Source: an uncultured Pelagibacteraceae bacterium (GTDB lineage: Bacteria; Pseudomonadota; Alphaproteobacteria; Pelagibacterales; Pelagibacteraceae). From it: DNA of 34,696 bases. Position numbers and translations under genes: made by a program. The notes under the pieces are model-generated. The model saw nothing but the letters and a program-made list of their open reading frames with translations, had not been told where the DNA came from and did no database searches. Of the stretch, positions 24,937 through 34,593 are shown in pieces; the stretch's first letter is position 1, and each line of letters opens with the position of its first letter. The DNA lies in NCBI GenBank assembly GCA_902567945.1, contig CACFOC010000010.1, forward strand, positions 1 through 34,696, read 5' to 3'.

Positions 24937-25768
24937 TTGCATTAATAATTTTATCAAGCTGGTCCAAATCTTGGTAACTAAAAGATATTGATCCAGAATT
25001 ATCTTTTTTATTAGCGATAGATACATTCAAGCCAGTTTTTTCTTCTAAAGATTTCTGCAAGTCTAAAATATTTGAATCTTTTTTTTTAATTAACTTAAAT
25101 TTTTTATCACGATATTGCTTTACTAAACTTTCAGTCTGTCTTACAGAAAGTTTATTTTGAATTATTTTTTTTGAAATTTCGGTAGCATTATGTAGTCCAA
25201 TTAAAGAACGCGCATGTCCTGCCGTTAAATTTCCTTTTTCGACCAAATATAAAACTTCCTCTGGAAGAGATAATAATCTTATAGAATTTGCTATATAACT
25301 TCTGCTTTTGCCAATAAACTTACTTAATTTTTCTTGATTATAATTAAATTCATCTATTAATCGCTGATAACCTTTGGCTTCTTCTACTGCATTTAAATCT
25401 TGTCTTTGAACATTTTCAACTATAGCAAACTCTAAAGATTTCACATCATCAACATCCAAAATTACAGCTGGTATCTCATGAAGACCTGCATTTTGCGACG
25501 CTAACCATCTTCGTTCACCGGCTATTATTTCATATTTATTTGAATTTGACTTATCGGGTCTAACAATAATAGGCTGAATAACTCCTTGTTCTTTAATTGA
25601 ATTTGTTAACTCTTCTAAATTTTCTTTACTAAAATGTTTTCTTGGTTGAAATCTGTTCCTAGTGATCTCATTTATAGAAATTCTATTTTTTTCAACCTTA
25701 GCTGACGTATCACCTAATAGTGAAGAAAGACCTCTTCCCAAACCTTTTTTTAATCTATTTTCTATCAT
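24920..25768 (-). CDS. parB: chromosome partitioning protein ParB
   Basis: The 282-residue protein has the ParB layout. An N-terminal basic segment has KKGLGRGLSSLLGD (the ParA-contacting type). The CTPase/ParB-N domain carries NRFQPRKHF, EQGVIQPIIVR and IIAGERRWLASQNAG with the GERRW box. A helix-turn-helix region (NYNQEKLSKFIGKSRSYIANSIRLL) and a C-terminal dimerisation segment follow. It binds parS and spreads to organise the origin region. The start overlaps the parA stop by 1 bp (TAATG). A parS match is present in rsmG, about 1.4 kb upstream. Confidence 0.97.
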   Translation of the reverse strand: MIENRLKKGLGRGLSSLLGDTSAKVEKNRISINEITRNRFQPRKHFSKENLEELTNSIKEQGVIQPIIVRPDKSNSNKYEIIAGERRWLASQNAGLHEIPAVILDVDDVKSLEFAIVENVQRQDLNAVEEAKGYQRLIDEFNYNQEKLSKFIGKSRSYIANSIRLLSLPEEVLYLVEKGNLTAGHARSLIGLHNATEISKKIIQNKLSVRQTESLVKQYRDKKFKLIKKKDSNILDLQKSLEEKTGLNVSIANKKDNSGSISFSYQDLDQLDKIINAIKKNY

Positions 25769-26565
25769 TACGCGGCACTATCCATTATATCTTCTTGTTT
25801 CAAAAATTCCTCAGTAAAACTTAAATATGATCTGCTTCCCGAACACATCTTATCATAAATGAGAACTGGTGTACCATGAGATGGTGCCTCGGAAAGCCTT
25901 ACATTTCTTGGTATAACTGTTTCATAAACTTTATTCTTAAAAAATTTACGAGCTTCCTGATCCACTTGATTGGAAAGTTTATTTCTTTTATCAAACATAG
26001 TTAAAAGAACTCCTCTAATATCCAGCGATGGATTTAATTTTATTTTAATTCTATCTATAGTTTTTATTAACTGACTTAAACCTTCAAGAGCAAAAAATTC
26101 GGCTTGTAAGGGAACAATTAAAGATTTGGCAACTACAAGCGCCATAACAGTTAGCAAACTCAAGGAAGGTGGACAATCTATTAATACGTATGAAAAATCA
26201 TTTTTATCACTCAAAATAAATTCCTCAATTTTATCTTTTAATAAAAAAGCTCTTCTATTTTCACTAGCAGTTTCAACTTCTAAACCCGACAAATCAACAT
26301 TTGAAGAAACTATTTTTAAGTTATTAATACTAGTTTCGCTTATAGATTCTTCAAAGTTACAATTTCCATTTAAGACATCATAAATAGTTTTGATGTTATT
26401 ATTTGAAATTCCAAATCCAGTTGTAGCGTTACCTTGTGGGTCCAGGTCTATTACCAAAACTTTTTTATTTTGAAATGTAAGAGCAGTAGCCAAATTAATT
26501 ACAGTAGTCGTTTTACCTACGCCACCTTTCTGGTTGATCACTGAAATAATTTGAGTATTTTTCAA
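25768..26565 (-). CDS. parA: chromosome partitioning ATPase ParA
   Basis: The 265-residue ParA/Soj-type ATPase has the deviant Walker A motif NQKGGVGKTTTVINLA at residues 11-26, the second strand LVIDLDPQGNATTGFG (switch I Asp), and YVLIDCPPSLSLLT. Dimers bind DNA non-specifically with ATP and are released by ParB, driving origin segregation. It starts 1 bp after the rsmG stop and is coupled to parB. The order mnmE-mnmG-rsmG-parA-parB is the conserved arrangement in alphaproteobacteria. Confidence 0.97.
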   Translation of the reverse strand: MKNTQIISVINQKGGVGKTTTVINLATALTFQNKKVLVIDLDPQGNATTGFGISNNNIKTIYDVLNGNCNFEESISETSINNLKIVSSNVDLSGLEVETASENRRAFLLKDKIEEFILSDKNDFSYVLIDCPPSLSLLTVMALVVAKSLIVPLQAEFFALEGLSQLIKTIDRIKIKLNPSLDIRGVLLTMFDKRNKLSNQVDQEARKFFKNKVYETVIPRNVRLSEAPSHGTPVLIYDKMCSGSRSYLSFTEEFLKQEDIMDSAA

Positions 26566-26566
26566 T

Positions 26567-27202
26567 TTATTTTTTTTTTAACCTATTAATTTCTATAACA
26601 ATCGAATCACTGCTAGTAACACTTACCCTTTGCTTATACTCAATATCCCAAATTTTAGAAGCTTGAAGTAACTCGTTTTTTCCCGTTTTTCCAAGAAAAA
26701 CAAAAAATTTTTTCCAATTCGCAGCCTGATTGTGAATAAGTTCTAAAATTATTTCTAATGGCTTAAAGGCTCTAGCTACAAAAACATCTTCAGATAATTT
26801 TTTTGTGTATTCAAAAATATTTTTATCTATCACCTCAACATCAAGATGAAGATCATCAGCTATTTTTTTTAAAAATTTAGTTTTTTTTGAACTTTTCTCT
26901 ATTAGTTTTACTTTTAGAGGAATTTTTCTGTCCTTTAATATAATTGCCAAAACAAGACCAGGAAATCCAGCTCCAGAACCTATGTCTACCAACGTTTTAC
27001 AATTTTTATCAATAAAATCAATGACTTGAGAGCTATCTAGGAAATGTCTAATCCATATTTGGTCTAATGTTGATTTGCCTACCAAATTTAGAGTTTTATT
27101 AGCAATAATTAGATCATTTTCATATTTTTTTAAACTTATGATTGTTTCACGTGAAACTTGAGCAAATCTACTGAAAGTATCTATCTGGACTTCCCTATCC
27201 AT
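26567..27202 (-). CDS. rsmG: 16S rRNA (guanine(527)-N7)-methyltransferase
   Basis: The 211-residue protein is of normal length for RsmG (GidB). The SAM-binding motif is TLVDIGSGAGFPGLVLAI (about 90-107), followed by LIEKSSKKTKFLK and VFVARAFKPL. It methylates G527 of 16S rRNA. The start ATG is directly adjacent to the mnmG stop (no gap). The 5' coding region contains a parS-like site, read here as codons for VSRET (about residues 17-21). This stretch is conserved in many RsmG proteins, probably because of the DNA site. Confidence 0.95.
   Translation of the reverse strand: MDREVQIDTFSRFAQVSRETIISLKKYENDLIIANKTLNLVGKSTLDQIWIRHFLDSSQVIDFIDKNCKTLVDIGSGAGFPGLVLAIILKDRKIPLKVKLIEKSSKKTKFLKKIADDLHLDVEVIDKNIFEYTKKLSEDVFVARAFKPLEIILELIHNQAANWKKFFVFLGKTGKNELLQASKIWDIEYKQRVSVTSSDSIVIEINRLKKK
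27143..27158. promoter_or_regulatory. parS centromere-like site (ParB binding)
   Basis: TGTTTCACGTGAAACT matches the parS consensus TGTTTCACGTGAAACA at 15 of 16 positions, with the 14 bp core palindrome GTTTCACGTGAAAC exact. It lies within the start of rsmG, next to parA and parB. I saw no other copy in the window by eye. Confidence 0.93.
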
Positions 27203-29077
27203 TTAAGCTCTTTTAAGCCTTTTTTGCCCCTTTTTAACATGTGATAGTAAAATATAAGCAGCTGCAGGGGTAACTCCATCTATTCTAAGAGCCTGACCCA
27301 AGGTTTTAGGTTTTATAAGCTTAAATTTGCTCTTCACCTCATTAGATAAGCCACTCAATTTAGAGTAATCTATATCTTTTGGTATTATTAAATTTTCGTC
27401 TCTTCTAAACGCAATAATATCGGCATCTTGTTTTTCTAAATAACCTGAGTAATGAGCACTTATTTCAATTTGTTCCTCCTCATCCTTTGAGGCTTTGGGT
27501 ATATTATTCCAAATCGATCTCAATTTATTAAAAGTTACTCCTTCTCTAGATAAAATTTCAAAAGCAGACCTTTTGATTCCGTCCTTTGCTATCTTAATAT
27601 TAACTTTTCCAGCCTCATTTGGAGATATTTTAAGACTTTTTAAACTATTACTTAACTCGTTGATTTTATTGATTTTTTTACTATATATGCCAGCCCTATG
27701 TGCTTGAACTACACCTATATTAATCCCTATTTGAGTTAGTCTGATATCAGCGTTGTCTGCTCTCAAACTCAATCTGTATTCGGCGCGTGATGTAAACATG
27801 CGATACGGTTCAGCAACTCCTTTCGTAACTAAATCATCTATCATTACTCCAATGTATGCTTGTGCACGATCTAAAATTAATGGTTCTTGTTTTTTAATTG
27901 CTAAAGCAGCATTTATTCCTGCCATAAGTCCTTGGGCTGCCGCTTCTTCATAACCTGTTGTACCATTTATTTGTCCCGCTAAGTAAAGCGATTTTATTTT
28001 TTTTGTTTCCAAAGTAGAATTTAATTCTCTTGGATCGACATAATCATACTCAATAGCGTATCCAGGTCTTATTATACGAGTTCGCTCTAAGCCATTGATT
28101 TTACTAAGTATTTCAGCCTGCACGTCAACTGGTAAAGACGTAGAAATACCATTTGGATAAACCGTCTTATCATTTAAACCTTCGGGTTCTAAAAAAATCT
28201 GATGTCGTGTCCTATCAGAAAATTTTACAATCTTATCTTCTATTGACGGGCAGTATCTTGGACCTACTCCCTTTATACTACCAGAGTACATCGCACTTTT
28301 TTTTAGATTTTTTTTTATAATTTCGTGAACTTTTTTATTGGTGTAAGTAACGCTACATGCAATTTGTTTATTAAAAGTTTTTTTTGTTAAAAATGAAAAA
28401 TATTCTGGATCAGTGTCAGCATCTTGCTTTTCTAAATTTTCATAATTAATTGTAGATCCATCTAACCTTGGTGGAGTTCCAGTTTTTAATCTTCCTAATT
28501 TCATTTTAAATTTTTCTAGTTGTTCACTTAACCCTGTAGATGGTTTTTCATTATGTCGACCTGCTGGAGTTCTTTCATCACCAATGTGGATAAGGCCGTT
28601 TAAAAAAGTTCCTGTAGTTAAAATCATTTTTTTACAATTTATTTTTTTTCCCGACTTTGTGTAAAAGCCAACAACCTGATTATTATCGAAAATAAACTCA
28701 ATTACGGGGTCTGAAAAAACCTTTAAATTACAATAACTTAAGAGCATTTTTTGCATATATTTCTTGTATAAAGTTCGATCTGATTGAGTTCGCGGACCTC
28801 TTACAGCTGGACCTCTGCTTCTATTTAACAATCTAAATTGAATTCCTGATTTGTCAGCCACTATACCCATTACTCCATCTAGAGCATCAATTTCTTTAAC
28901 AAGGTGTCCTTTACCCAAGCCTCCAATAGCTGGGTTACAAGACATCTCCCCTATAGTTTCTATTTTGTGAGTAAACAAACCAGTGTTAACTCCCATTCGG
29001 GCCGAGGCAGCTGCAGCTTCACAACCTGCATGACCTCCGCCTATTACCACTACATCAAATGACAAATCATCCTTCAT
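27203..29077 (-). CDS. mnmG: tRNA uridine-5-carboxymethylaminomethyl modification enzyme MnmG
   Basis: The 624-residue protein is the full MnmG (GidA) length. The N-terminal FAD-binding motif is [21 protein letters not shown]. The signature [16 protein letters not shown] and [11 protein letters not shown], with its conserved cysteine, are present. [22 protein letters not shown] is in the central part, and the C-terminal helical domain ends [17 protein letters not shown]. With MnmE it installs the 5-carboxymethylaminomethyl group at the wobble uridine of certain tRNAs. mnmE lies 47 bp upstream on the same strand. Confidence 0.98.
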   Translation of the reverse strand: MKDDLSFDVVVIGGGHAGCEAAAASARMGVNTGLFTHKIETIGEMSCNPAIGGLGKGHLVKEIDALDGVMGIVADKSGIQFRLLNRSRGPAVRGPRTQSDRTLYKKYMQKMLLSYCNLKVFSDPVIEFIFDNNQVVGFYTKSGKKINCKKMILTTGTFLNGLIHIGDERTPAGRHNEKPSTGLSEQLEKFKMKLGRLKTGTPPRLDGSTINYENLEKQDADTDPEYFSFLTKKTFNKQIACSVTYTNKKVHEIIKKNLKKSAMYSGSIKGVGPRYCPSIEDKIVKFSDRTRHQIFLEPEGLNDKTVYPNGISTSLPVDVQAEILSKINGLERTRIIRPGYAIEYDYVDPRELNSTLETKKIKSLYLAGQINGTTGYEEAAAQGLMAGINAALAIKKQEPLILDRAQAYIGVMIDDLVTKGVAEPYRMFTSRAEYRLSLRADNADIRLTQIGINIGVVQAHRAGIYSKKINKINELSNSLKSLKISPNEAGKVNIKIAKDGIKRSAFEILSREGVTFNKLRSIWNNIPKASKDEEEQIEISAHYSGYLEKQDADIIAFRRDENLIIPKDIDYSKLSGLSNEVKSKFKLIKPKTLGQALRIDGVTPAAAYILLSHVKKGQKRLKRA

Positions 29078-29124
29078 AGCCTGAATTTATAGATGATATA
29101 TGGATTTACAAGCTGAATGCTGGA

Positions 29125-30456
29125 TTATTTGCCAATGCAAAAATCGTTGAAAATGCTACCTAATAGCTCTTCTACATCAACTTTTCCAACGATCATTCCA
29201 AGATGTCTTGTTGCTAACCTTAAATCTTCAGCCGCTTTATCGAAATCTTGAGCTGATTTTTTCTTTTGGAATTTCTCTAAGTGATGAACACAGTTAATTA
29301 AATTTTGTCTGTGTCTCTCTCTAGTAATTAAAATATCTTCCGTAGTTGTAAATTTATTTTTTAATTTATTTTTTATTTTTGTAATTAGTTTATTTAAATT
29401 TGAAACCTTTTTTATAGATATCAAAACATGTTCATATTTTTTAAATTTACTATTTAACTTTCCATTTACTAAATCAGATTTATTTACGACCAAAATAGCA
29501 TTTTTTTTCAGCAATTTCTTTAAAACACTAGTAAAATTGACGTTTTTTGCAGATATAATCACAAGCTTTAAATCTGCATCTTCGGCTCTTTTTAAAGCTA
29601 TTTTAATTCCTTTTTTTTCTATTTCATTTTTTGAACTTCTAATTCCTGCAGTATCAGAAACTATGACGGGATATCCATCAAGATTTAAATGGGTTTCTAT
29701 AACATCTCTTGTTGTACCAGCTATTTCTGAAACAATAGCAGCATCTCGTTTTGAGAGATAATTTAGTAAGCTAGATTTACCAGAATTAGGAGGTCCCAAG
29801 ATTGCGATTTTAAAACCTTCTCTGATCCTTTCTCCAACTTTTTGATCATTTAATGTTTTTTTAATTTCTTTTAAAACATCGCTTGATTTTTTTTGTATTT
29901 CATTAAAAATATTTTTAGGTAAATCTTCATCAGGAAAATCAATTTTGGCTTCTATATGAGATAAAGCTTTTAAAAGTTTATCTCTCCATGAATTAAATCT
30001 GTCTGAAGATTTACCACTCATAATTTTCAGGGCTTGTTTTCTTTGAATTTCGGTTTCTGATGAAATTAAGTCAGCAATACTTTCAGCTTTTAATAAATTG
30101 ATTCTTCCATTTTGAAATGCTCTTTTTGTAAACTCTCCAGGCTCTGCTAAGCGGCAATTTTTTATTTTTGATATGGCTGAATGCATGGCTTTTACTACTG
30201 CGCGGCTACCATGGACATGAAATTCAGCCAAATCCTCGCCTGTGTAGCTATTTGGGGCTGGAAACCATATAATTACACCCTCATCAATTAGCTCTTTTCC
30301 CCCATTTTTATTGAACTTTTTGAGAGTTGCTACTCTAGGAGAGGGCAATTTTGATCCAGTTAATTTTTTAATTACATAAGCTGTATTTTTACCTGAAACT
30401 CTTATTACAGCTACTCCAGATATTCCTGGTCCACTCGATAGTGCAAATATTGTCAT
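29125..30456 (-). CDS. mnmE: tRNA uridine-5-carboxymethylaminomethyl modification GTPase MnmE
   Basis: The 443-residue protein has the N-terminal folate-binding domain (TIFALSSGPGISGVAVIRVSG, SYTGEDLAEFHVHG), a helical domain, and an inserted G domain. The G domain shows GPPNSGKSSLLN (G1), TTRD (G2), SDTAG (G3) and NKSD (G4). The C-terminal end is CIGK, with the catalytic Cys needed for tRNA modification. It works with MnmG. The TPR-sulfotransferase gene ends 3 bp upstream on the same strand, so mnmE may be expressed from that gene's promoter as well. Confidence 0.98.
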   Translation of the reverse strand: MTIFALSSGPGISGVAVIRVSGKNTAYVIKKLTGSKLPSPRVATLKKFNKNGGKELIDEGVIIWFPAPNSYTGEDLAEFHVHGSRAVVKAMHSAISKIKNCRLAEPGEFTKRAFQNGRINLLKAESIADLISSETEIQRKQALKIMSGKSSDRFNSWRDKLLKALSHIEAKIDFPDEDLPKNIFNEIQKKSSDVLKEIKKTLNDQKVGERIREGFKIAILGPPNSGKSSLLNYLSKRDAAIVSEIAGTTRDVIETHLNLDGYPVIVSDTAGIRSSKNEIEKKGIKIALKRAEDADLKLVIISAKNVNFTSVLKKLLKKNAILVVNKSDLVNGKLNSKFKKYEHVLISIKKVSNLNKLITKIKNKLKNKFTTTEDILITRERHRQNLINCVHHLEKFQKKKSAQDFDKAAEDLRLATRHLGMIVGKVDVEELLGSIFNDFCIGK

Positions 30457-30459
30457 TTT

Positions 30460-32121
30460 TTATCTATACCAACTATAATTAGTTCCATACTTATCTAAAA
30501 ACTTTTTGTAACTATTATGTCTACTGTTTAGATCTTTATATATACCTTTTCTAATCTGCATATTACTGGCTGTTTTAGATATTAAATCTTTTCTTTTATA
30601 GTACTCCAGGCATTTTTTATCCCAAATTAAATTGCAAAATTTCATTAATTTTTTAGACTCCCTCTCTGGATTTTTAATTAAGTTTTCTAATTGTAGATCA
30701 TATAACAAATTAGGATAATTTTTTTTAAAAACTTTAATATTTTTATGATAGATATCAATATAACGAAATATACTCTCTAAATTGTGTGCCCAAGATATAT
30801 CCCCTAAGTCGTTTTTTATAATAGAGACAATTGTCGCCACTATATTTCTCTGACAATTAATTATTTTAGCTTTAGGAAAAATTTTGTTTATGAGACCTAT
30901 GTAAAAAAAATTGTCTAATGATTTATCTGTAAATATAAAGTTATTTTTTTTATTTAAAAAACCTCTCTCTTTGTAATTTTGAATTATTTTTTTTCTTATA
31001 TTAGTTATGTTTAGAGGTTCATTGGTTATAATTCTTTTGTTTATCAAAAAACCAATAATACCTGTTTCCTCTCCAATAGGTATTTTTGTCTTTCCTGAAG
31101 CAATTATTTTTTCAATTAAAGTTGATCCACATCTTGGAACTCCAACTATGAAGATTGGCCTTATATTAGAATATCTATCTTTGGTTAAATTTACTTTTTT
31201 TGTATTTATTATTTTACAAATTTTTGGCAATTCTTTGAACCAGTAAGTAAGCCCCATTTCGAATTCTTCTTTCTTGCTTAGAAAATAATGCGAATGCCCT
31301 TTTAATAGAAAGTTAAACTCTTTTTCTAAGTTACTTTTTTTTGATTCGACTTTGGATAATATGAAATTTGCATAAGCTAAATTTTTTTCGGAAGTTTCTT
31401 TATTTTTTAAAATATTTTTTAATTTATTTTCTAAATCTGCTTTTAAATATTTTTCATTTAATTCTATTAGTAAATTTTTTGTTTCAAGGTTATGGGGCCT
31501 ATATTCTAATGATTTTAAATAATAACTTTCGGCAACTTTAAACTTACCTAGCTGCTTATATGTATTAGCCAAATTATGATAAGCATTAAAATGATCATGT
31601 TCAATTTTAATTGCTTTTTTGTAAAAAATTATCGCTTTATTATAATATCCTAATTCTTTTAATACATTTCCAAGGTTGTTATGAGCCTTAGTATTATTCG
31701 ATTGAATTTGAATTGTTTTTTCATAGTGTAATTTGGCTTTTTTTAAGTCCCTATAATATTTATAAATATTTCCTAAGTTATAATGCGCATCAGCATGTTG
31801 TGGATGAATTTCTATAACTCGAAGTAATAATTTTTTTGCTTTTTCAGTGTCCCCCATTTCAACAAGTGCAGATCCAAGATTATGTAATGCATTAATGTGG
31901 TTAGGATTAATTTTAATAACTTTATCAAAGTATATTATTGCCTTAGGTAGATTTTTTTTTTGCAAAAAAACCATACCTAATAAATACGTCGCATCAATAT
32001 GGTTACAATCTATTTCTAATATTTTATTATAGAGATCTTCGGCATTTTTAAACTGATTTTTTTTATGATCCTCAAGTGCTTGAAAAAAAAGTTTTTTTAC
32101 TTTGGCGTTTGTATTATTCAT
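30460..32121 (-). CDS. TPR-repeat sulfotransferase family protein
   Basis: This 553-residue two-part protein has about six tetratricopeptide repeats in residues 5-220 (for example INPNHINALHNLGSALVEMG and HADAHYNLGNIYKYYRDLKK). A sulfotransferase domain follows from about 320, with the PAPS 5'-phosphosulfate loop FIVGVPRCGSTLIEKI (about 324-339) and a later segment AKIINCQRNIVATIVSI that fits the 3'-phosphate-binding region. Enzymes of this type transfer sulfate from PAPS to peptide tyrosine or carbohydrate. The acceptor here is unknown, and TPRs suggest a protein partner. No signal peptide is seen. It lies between mnmE and rho, where I would normally expect these to be near neighbours. Confidence 0.85.
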   Translation of the reverse strand: MNNTNAKVKKLFFQALEDHKKNQFKNAEDLYNKILEIDCNHIDATYLLGMVFLQKKNLPKAIIYFDKVIKINPNHINALHNLGSALVEMGDTEKAKKLLLRVIEIHPQHADAHYNLGNIYKYYRDLKKAKLHYEKTIQIQSNNTKAHNNLGNVLKELGYYNKAIIFYKKAIKIEHDHFNAYHNLANTYKQLGKFKVAESYYLKSLEYRPHNLETKNLLIELNEKYLKADLENKLKNILKNKETSEKNLAYANFILSKVESKKSNLEKEFNFLLKGHSHYFLSKKEEFEMGLTYWFKELPKICKIINTKKVNLTKDRYSNIRPIFIVGVPRCGSTLIEKIIASGKTKIPIGEETGIIGFLINKRIITNEPLNITNIRKKIIQNYKERGFLNKKNNFIFTDKSLDNFFYIGLINKIFPKAKIINCQRNIVATIVSIIKNDLGDISWAHNLESIFRYIDIYHKNIKVFKKNYPNLLYDLQLENLIKNPERESKKLMKFCNLIWDKKCLEYYKRKDLISKTASNMQIRKGIYKDLNSRHNSYKKFLDKYGTNYSWYR

Positions 32122-32171
32122 AATGCTTTAATATATTTAATTTTTTAAATATTTGGTATGATTAATTAACA

Positions 32172-32618
32172 ATGATAAATAAAATATCTATCAACACAAA
32201 AATGGGGTGGATCTCTGTTTTTGCAGAGGATAACAGAATAACCCAAATTAAATTTGGCAAAACGAAAAAACAAAAAAAAAATAAATTATTAAAAAAATTT
32301 AAAGAAAATATTTTAACTTTTTTTAAGGAAAAAAAATTTAAATATAATACTCCTTACGAGTTAAATGGGACTTTAATGCAAAAAAAAATTTGGAACGAAC
32401 TAAAGGAAATTAAGGTTGGAATGACAAAAACTTATGGCGAAATAGGAAAAAAATATAAAATATCTCCTAGATATGTAGGAAAAATTTGTAGTCAAAATAA
32501 ATTAGTATTATTAATCCCTTGTCATAGAGTCATTAGATCTGATGGATCACTTGGCGGATTCACATCAAATGGCGGGATAAAATTAAAAAAGAAATTGTTA
32601 CAATTTGAAAAAATATGA
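32172..32618 (+). CDS. ogt: methylated-DNA--protein-cysteine S-methyltransferase
   Basis: The 148-residue protein has the alkyltransferase active site IPCHRVIRSDGSLGGF with acceptor Cys117. The DNA-binding helix segment SPRYVGKICSQN carries Arg100, the arginine-finger position, preceded by TKTYGEIGKKY. It removes alkyl groups from O6-alkylguanine by a suicide reaction. Such proteins can be Ogt or the C-terminal half of Ada; the short length and lack of an Ada N-domain favour Ogt. It overlaps the LON-domain gene by 4 bp (ATGA) and is divergent from the TPR-sulfotransferase. Confidence 0.92.
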   Translation: MINKISINTKMGWISVFAEDNRITQIKFGKTKKQKKNKLLKKFKENILTFFKEKKFKYNTPYELNGTLMQKKIWNELKEIKVGMTKTYGEIGKKYKISPRYVGKICSQNKLVLLIPCHRVIRSDGSLGGFTSNGGIKLKKKLLQFEKI

Positions 32619-33241
32619 AAATTAAAGACTTTCCAGAACAGATACCAATATTTCCCTTAAGTAACGCTATATTTTTTCCAAGGACGACTTTGCCTTTGAA
32701 TATATTTGAAGATAGGTACATTCAACTTGTTAATGATTGTATGAAGGGGGATCGACTCTTTGGTATGGTCCAACCTAAATTTAAAACAGACGTATATAAT
32801 ATTGGTTGTTTAGGAAAAATTATAAATTTCGAAGAAACTGCAGATAGGAGATTTATAATTTTACTTTCCGGCATTCTTAGATTTAAAATAAAGAATGAAT
32901 TAAAGATAGATAAATTATATAGAAAATTTACGGTAGATTATTCAAATTTTTCTGATGATTTAAATTTGAATAGTAATAAATATCAAAAAGTAACAGACGA
33001 TCAGTTAATGAAAAAAATAAAAATTTATTTACATAAAAAAAATATTTTTATTAAATTTAGTGAGTTAAAAAATCTAAATTTTGAACAAATAGTAAATACA
33101 GCATGTATGATTTCTCCTTTCTCAAAAGAAGAAAAACAGAAATTGCTTGAAACGCAAAATATAAAACAAAAAATTAAAATACTTGATGAAGTTTTAAACT
33201 TTAATTTACTAGATGATTTTGAAAATAAAACTGTTCAATGA
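32615..33241 (+). CDS. LON peptidase substrate-binding domain protein
   Basis: The 208-residue protein matches the N-terminal substrate-binding domain of Lon without the ATPase and protease parts. Features are IPIFPLSNAIFFPRTTLPLNIFEDRY at the start (residues about 10-35; key residues PLFPL-like PIFPL and PLNIFE), GDRLFGMVQPK, and GCLGKIINFEETADRRFIILLSGILRF. Stand-alone LON-N proteins are common in alphaproteobacteria, and their function is not well settled. It starts within the stop of ogt (ATGA), so the two are translated together, and it converges on rho with a 17 bp gap. Confidence 0.88.
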   Translation: MKIKDFPEQIPIFPLSNAIFFPRTTLPLNIFEDRYIQLVNDCMKGDRLFGMVQPKFKTDVYNIGCLGKIINFEETADRRFIILLSGILRFKIKNELKIDKLYRKFTVDYSNFSDDLNLNSNKYQKVTDDQLMKKIKIYLHKKNIFIKFSELKNLNFEQIVNTACMISPFSKEEKQKLLETQNIKQKIKILDEVLNFNLLDDFENKTVQ

Positions 33242-33258
33242 AACAAATTTCTACTTCA

Positions 33259-34530
33259 TTAATTAGGTTTATTCATTGATATAAAAAAATCGGTATTATT
33301 TTTTGTATTTCTAAGTTTGGAAAGCAGGAATTCAATCGCTTCCATTGTTCCCATGGAGCTTAAAATTTTTCTAAGTACATTCATTTTTAATAAATCATCT
33401 TTTTTAAATAATAGTTCTTCTCTTCTTGTTCCCGATCTAGTTATGTCAATTGCTGGAAATATTCTTTTGTCTGAAATTTTTCTATCTAAAATTAATTCGC
33501 TGTTACCTGTGCCTTTAAATTCTTCAAAAATAACCTCATCCATTCTACTACCAGTATCAATTAAAGCTGTTGAAATAATTGTAAGTGAACCCCCTTGCTC
33601 AATATTTCTTGCGGCACCAAAAAATCTTTTGGGTCTTTGTAGTGCGTTTGCATCAACTCCCCCTGTTAAAACTTTACCTGAACTTGGTACTACTGCGTTA
33701 TAAGCTCGTCCTAAACGGGTGATAGAATCTAAAAGGATAACCACATCTTTTTTATGTTCGGTGAGTCTTTTTGCTTTCTCAATAACCATTTCTGCTACTG
33801 CAACATGTCGAGATGCAGGTTCATCGAACGTAGAGCTTATTACCTCACCTTTAACAGATCTTTGCATATCTGTAACCTCTTCTGGTCTTTCATCAATAAG
33901 CAAAACCATTAAATAGCATTCGGGATGATTTTCTGCAATTGAATGAGCAATATTTTGTAAAATAATAGTTTTTCCTGCCTTGGGTGGAGATATAATTAAT
34001 GATCTTTGTCCTTTACCAATTGGGCTAACCAAGTCAATTAGTCTTGCAGTTTGATCTGGTTTTTTTTCAACTTTGCTTTTCTCTATTTCCATTACGAGCT
34101 GCTTATCAGGATATAAAGGGGTTAAGTTATCAAATGCAATTTTTGTTCTAACTTTTTCTGGATTGTCAAAATTTATTTTATCTACTTTCAGTAAAGCGAA
34201 ATATCTCTCATTATCTTTAGGTGCTCTAATTTCTCCTTCAACCGAATCACCTGTTCTTAGTCCAAATCTTCTAATTTGACTAGGACTAATGTAAATATCA
34301 TCTGGCCCAGGTAAATAATTTGATTCAATAGCTCTTAAGAAACCAAAACCATCCTGTAGTACATCTAAAACCCCACCGCCTGTAATTTGCTCATTTTTAA
34401 GAGCAAGTTTTTTCAATATAGCAAATAAAATATCTTGTTTACGAAGCGTACTAGGATTTTCAATTTCTAGTTTTTCTGCTTGTTCAATAAGCTCCGCGGG
34501 TGTTTTTTTCTTGAGTTCTTGTAGGTTCAT
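33259..34530 (-). CDS. rho: transcription termination factor Rho
   Basis: The 423-residue protein is the full Rho length. An N-terminal helical part ([19 protein letters not shown]) is followed by the cold-shock-like RNA-binding fold with GFGFLR and [15 protein letters not shown]. The ATPase domain has the P-loop [11 protein letters not shown], the Walker B region [16 protein letters not shown], and the Q/R-loop region [21 protein letters not shown]. It is the RNA-dependent hexameric helicase that ends transcription. It follows hemJ on the minus strand, with 63 bp between that are very AT-rich and may hold its own promoter, though no clear box pair is seen. Confidence 0.98.
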   Translation of the reverse strand: MNLQELKKKTPAELIEQAEKLEIENPSTLRKQDILFAILKKLALKNEQITGGGVLDVLQDGFGFLRAIESNYLPGPDDIYISPSQIRRFGLRTGDSVEGEIRAPKDNERYFALLKVDKINFDNPEKVRTKIAFDNLTPLYPDKQLVMEIEKSKVEKKPDQTARLIDLVSPIGKGQRSLIISPPKAGKTIILQNIAHSIAENHPECYLMVLLIDERPEEVTDMQRSVKGEVISSTFDEPASRHVAVAEMVIEKAKRLTEHKKDVVILLDSITRLGRAYNAVVPSSGKVLTGGVDANALQRPKRFFGAARNIEQGGSLTIISTALIDTGSRMDEVIFEEFKGTGNSELILDRKISDKRIFPAIDITRSGTRREELLFKKDDLLKMNVLRKILSSMGTMEAIEFLLSKLRNTKNNTDFFISMNKPN

Positions 34531-34593
34531 GTTTGATTGTTTTTATAAAGAGACTTAATTCCAATATAATATCTTTTATATAAATTACAAGTC

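Noticed and set aside
34531-34593. Rho leader as a regulatory RNA or promoter
   Set aside because: The 63 bp gap is very AT-rich; TTGTAA and TATATT on the minus strand could be boxes, but AT-rich chance matches are expected and no stable structure is visible.
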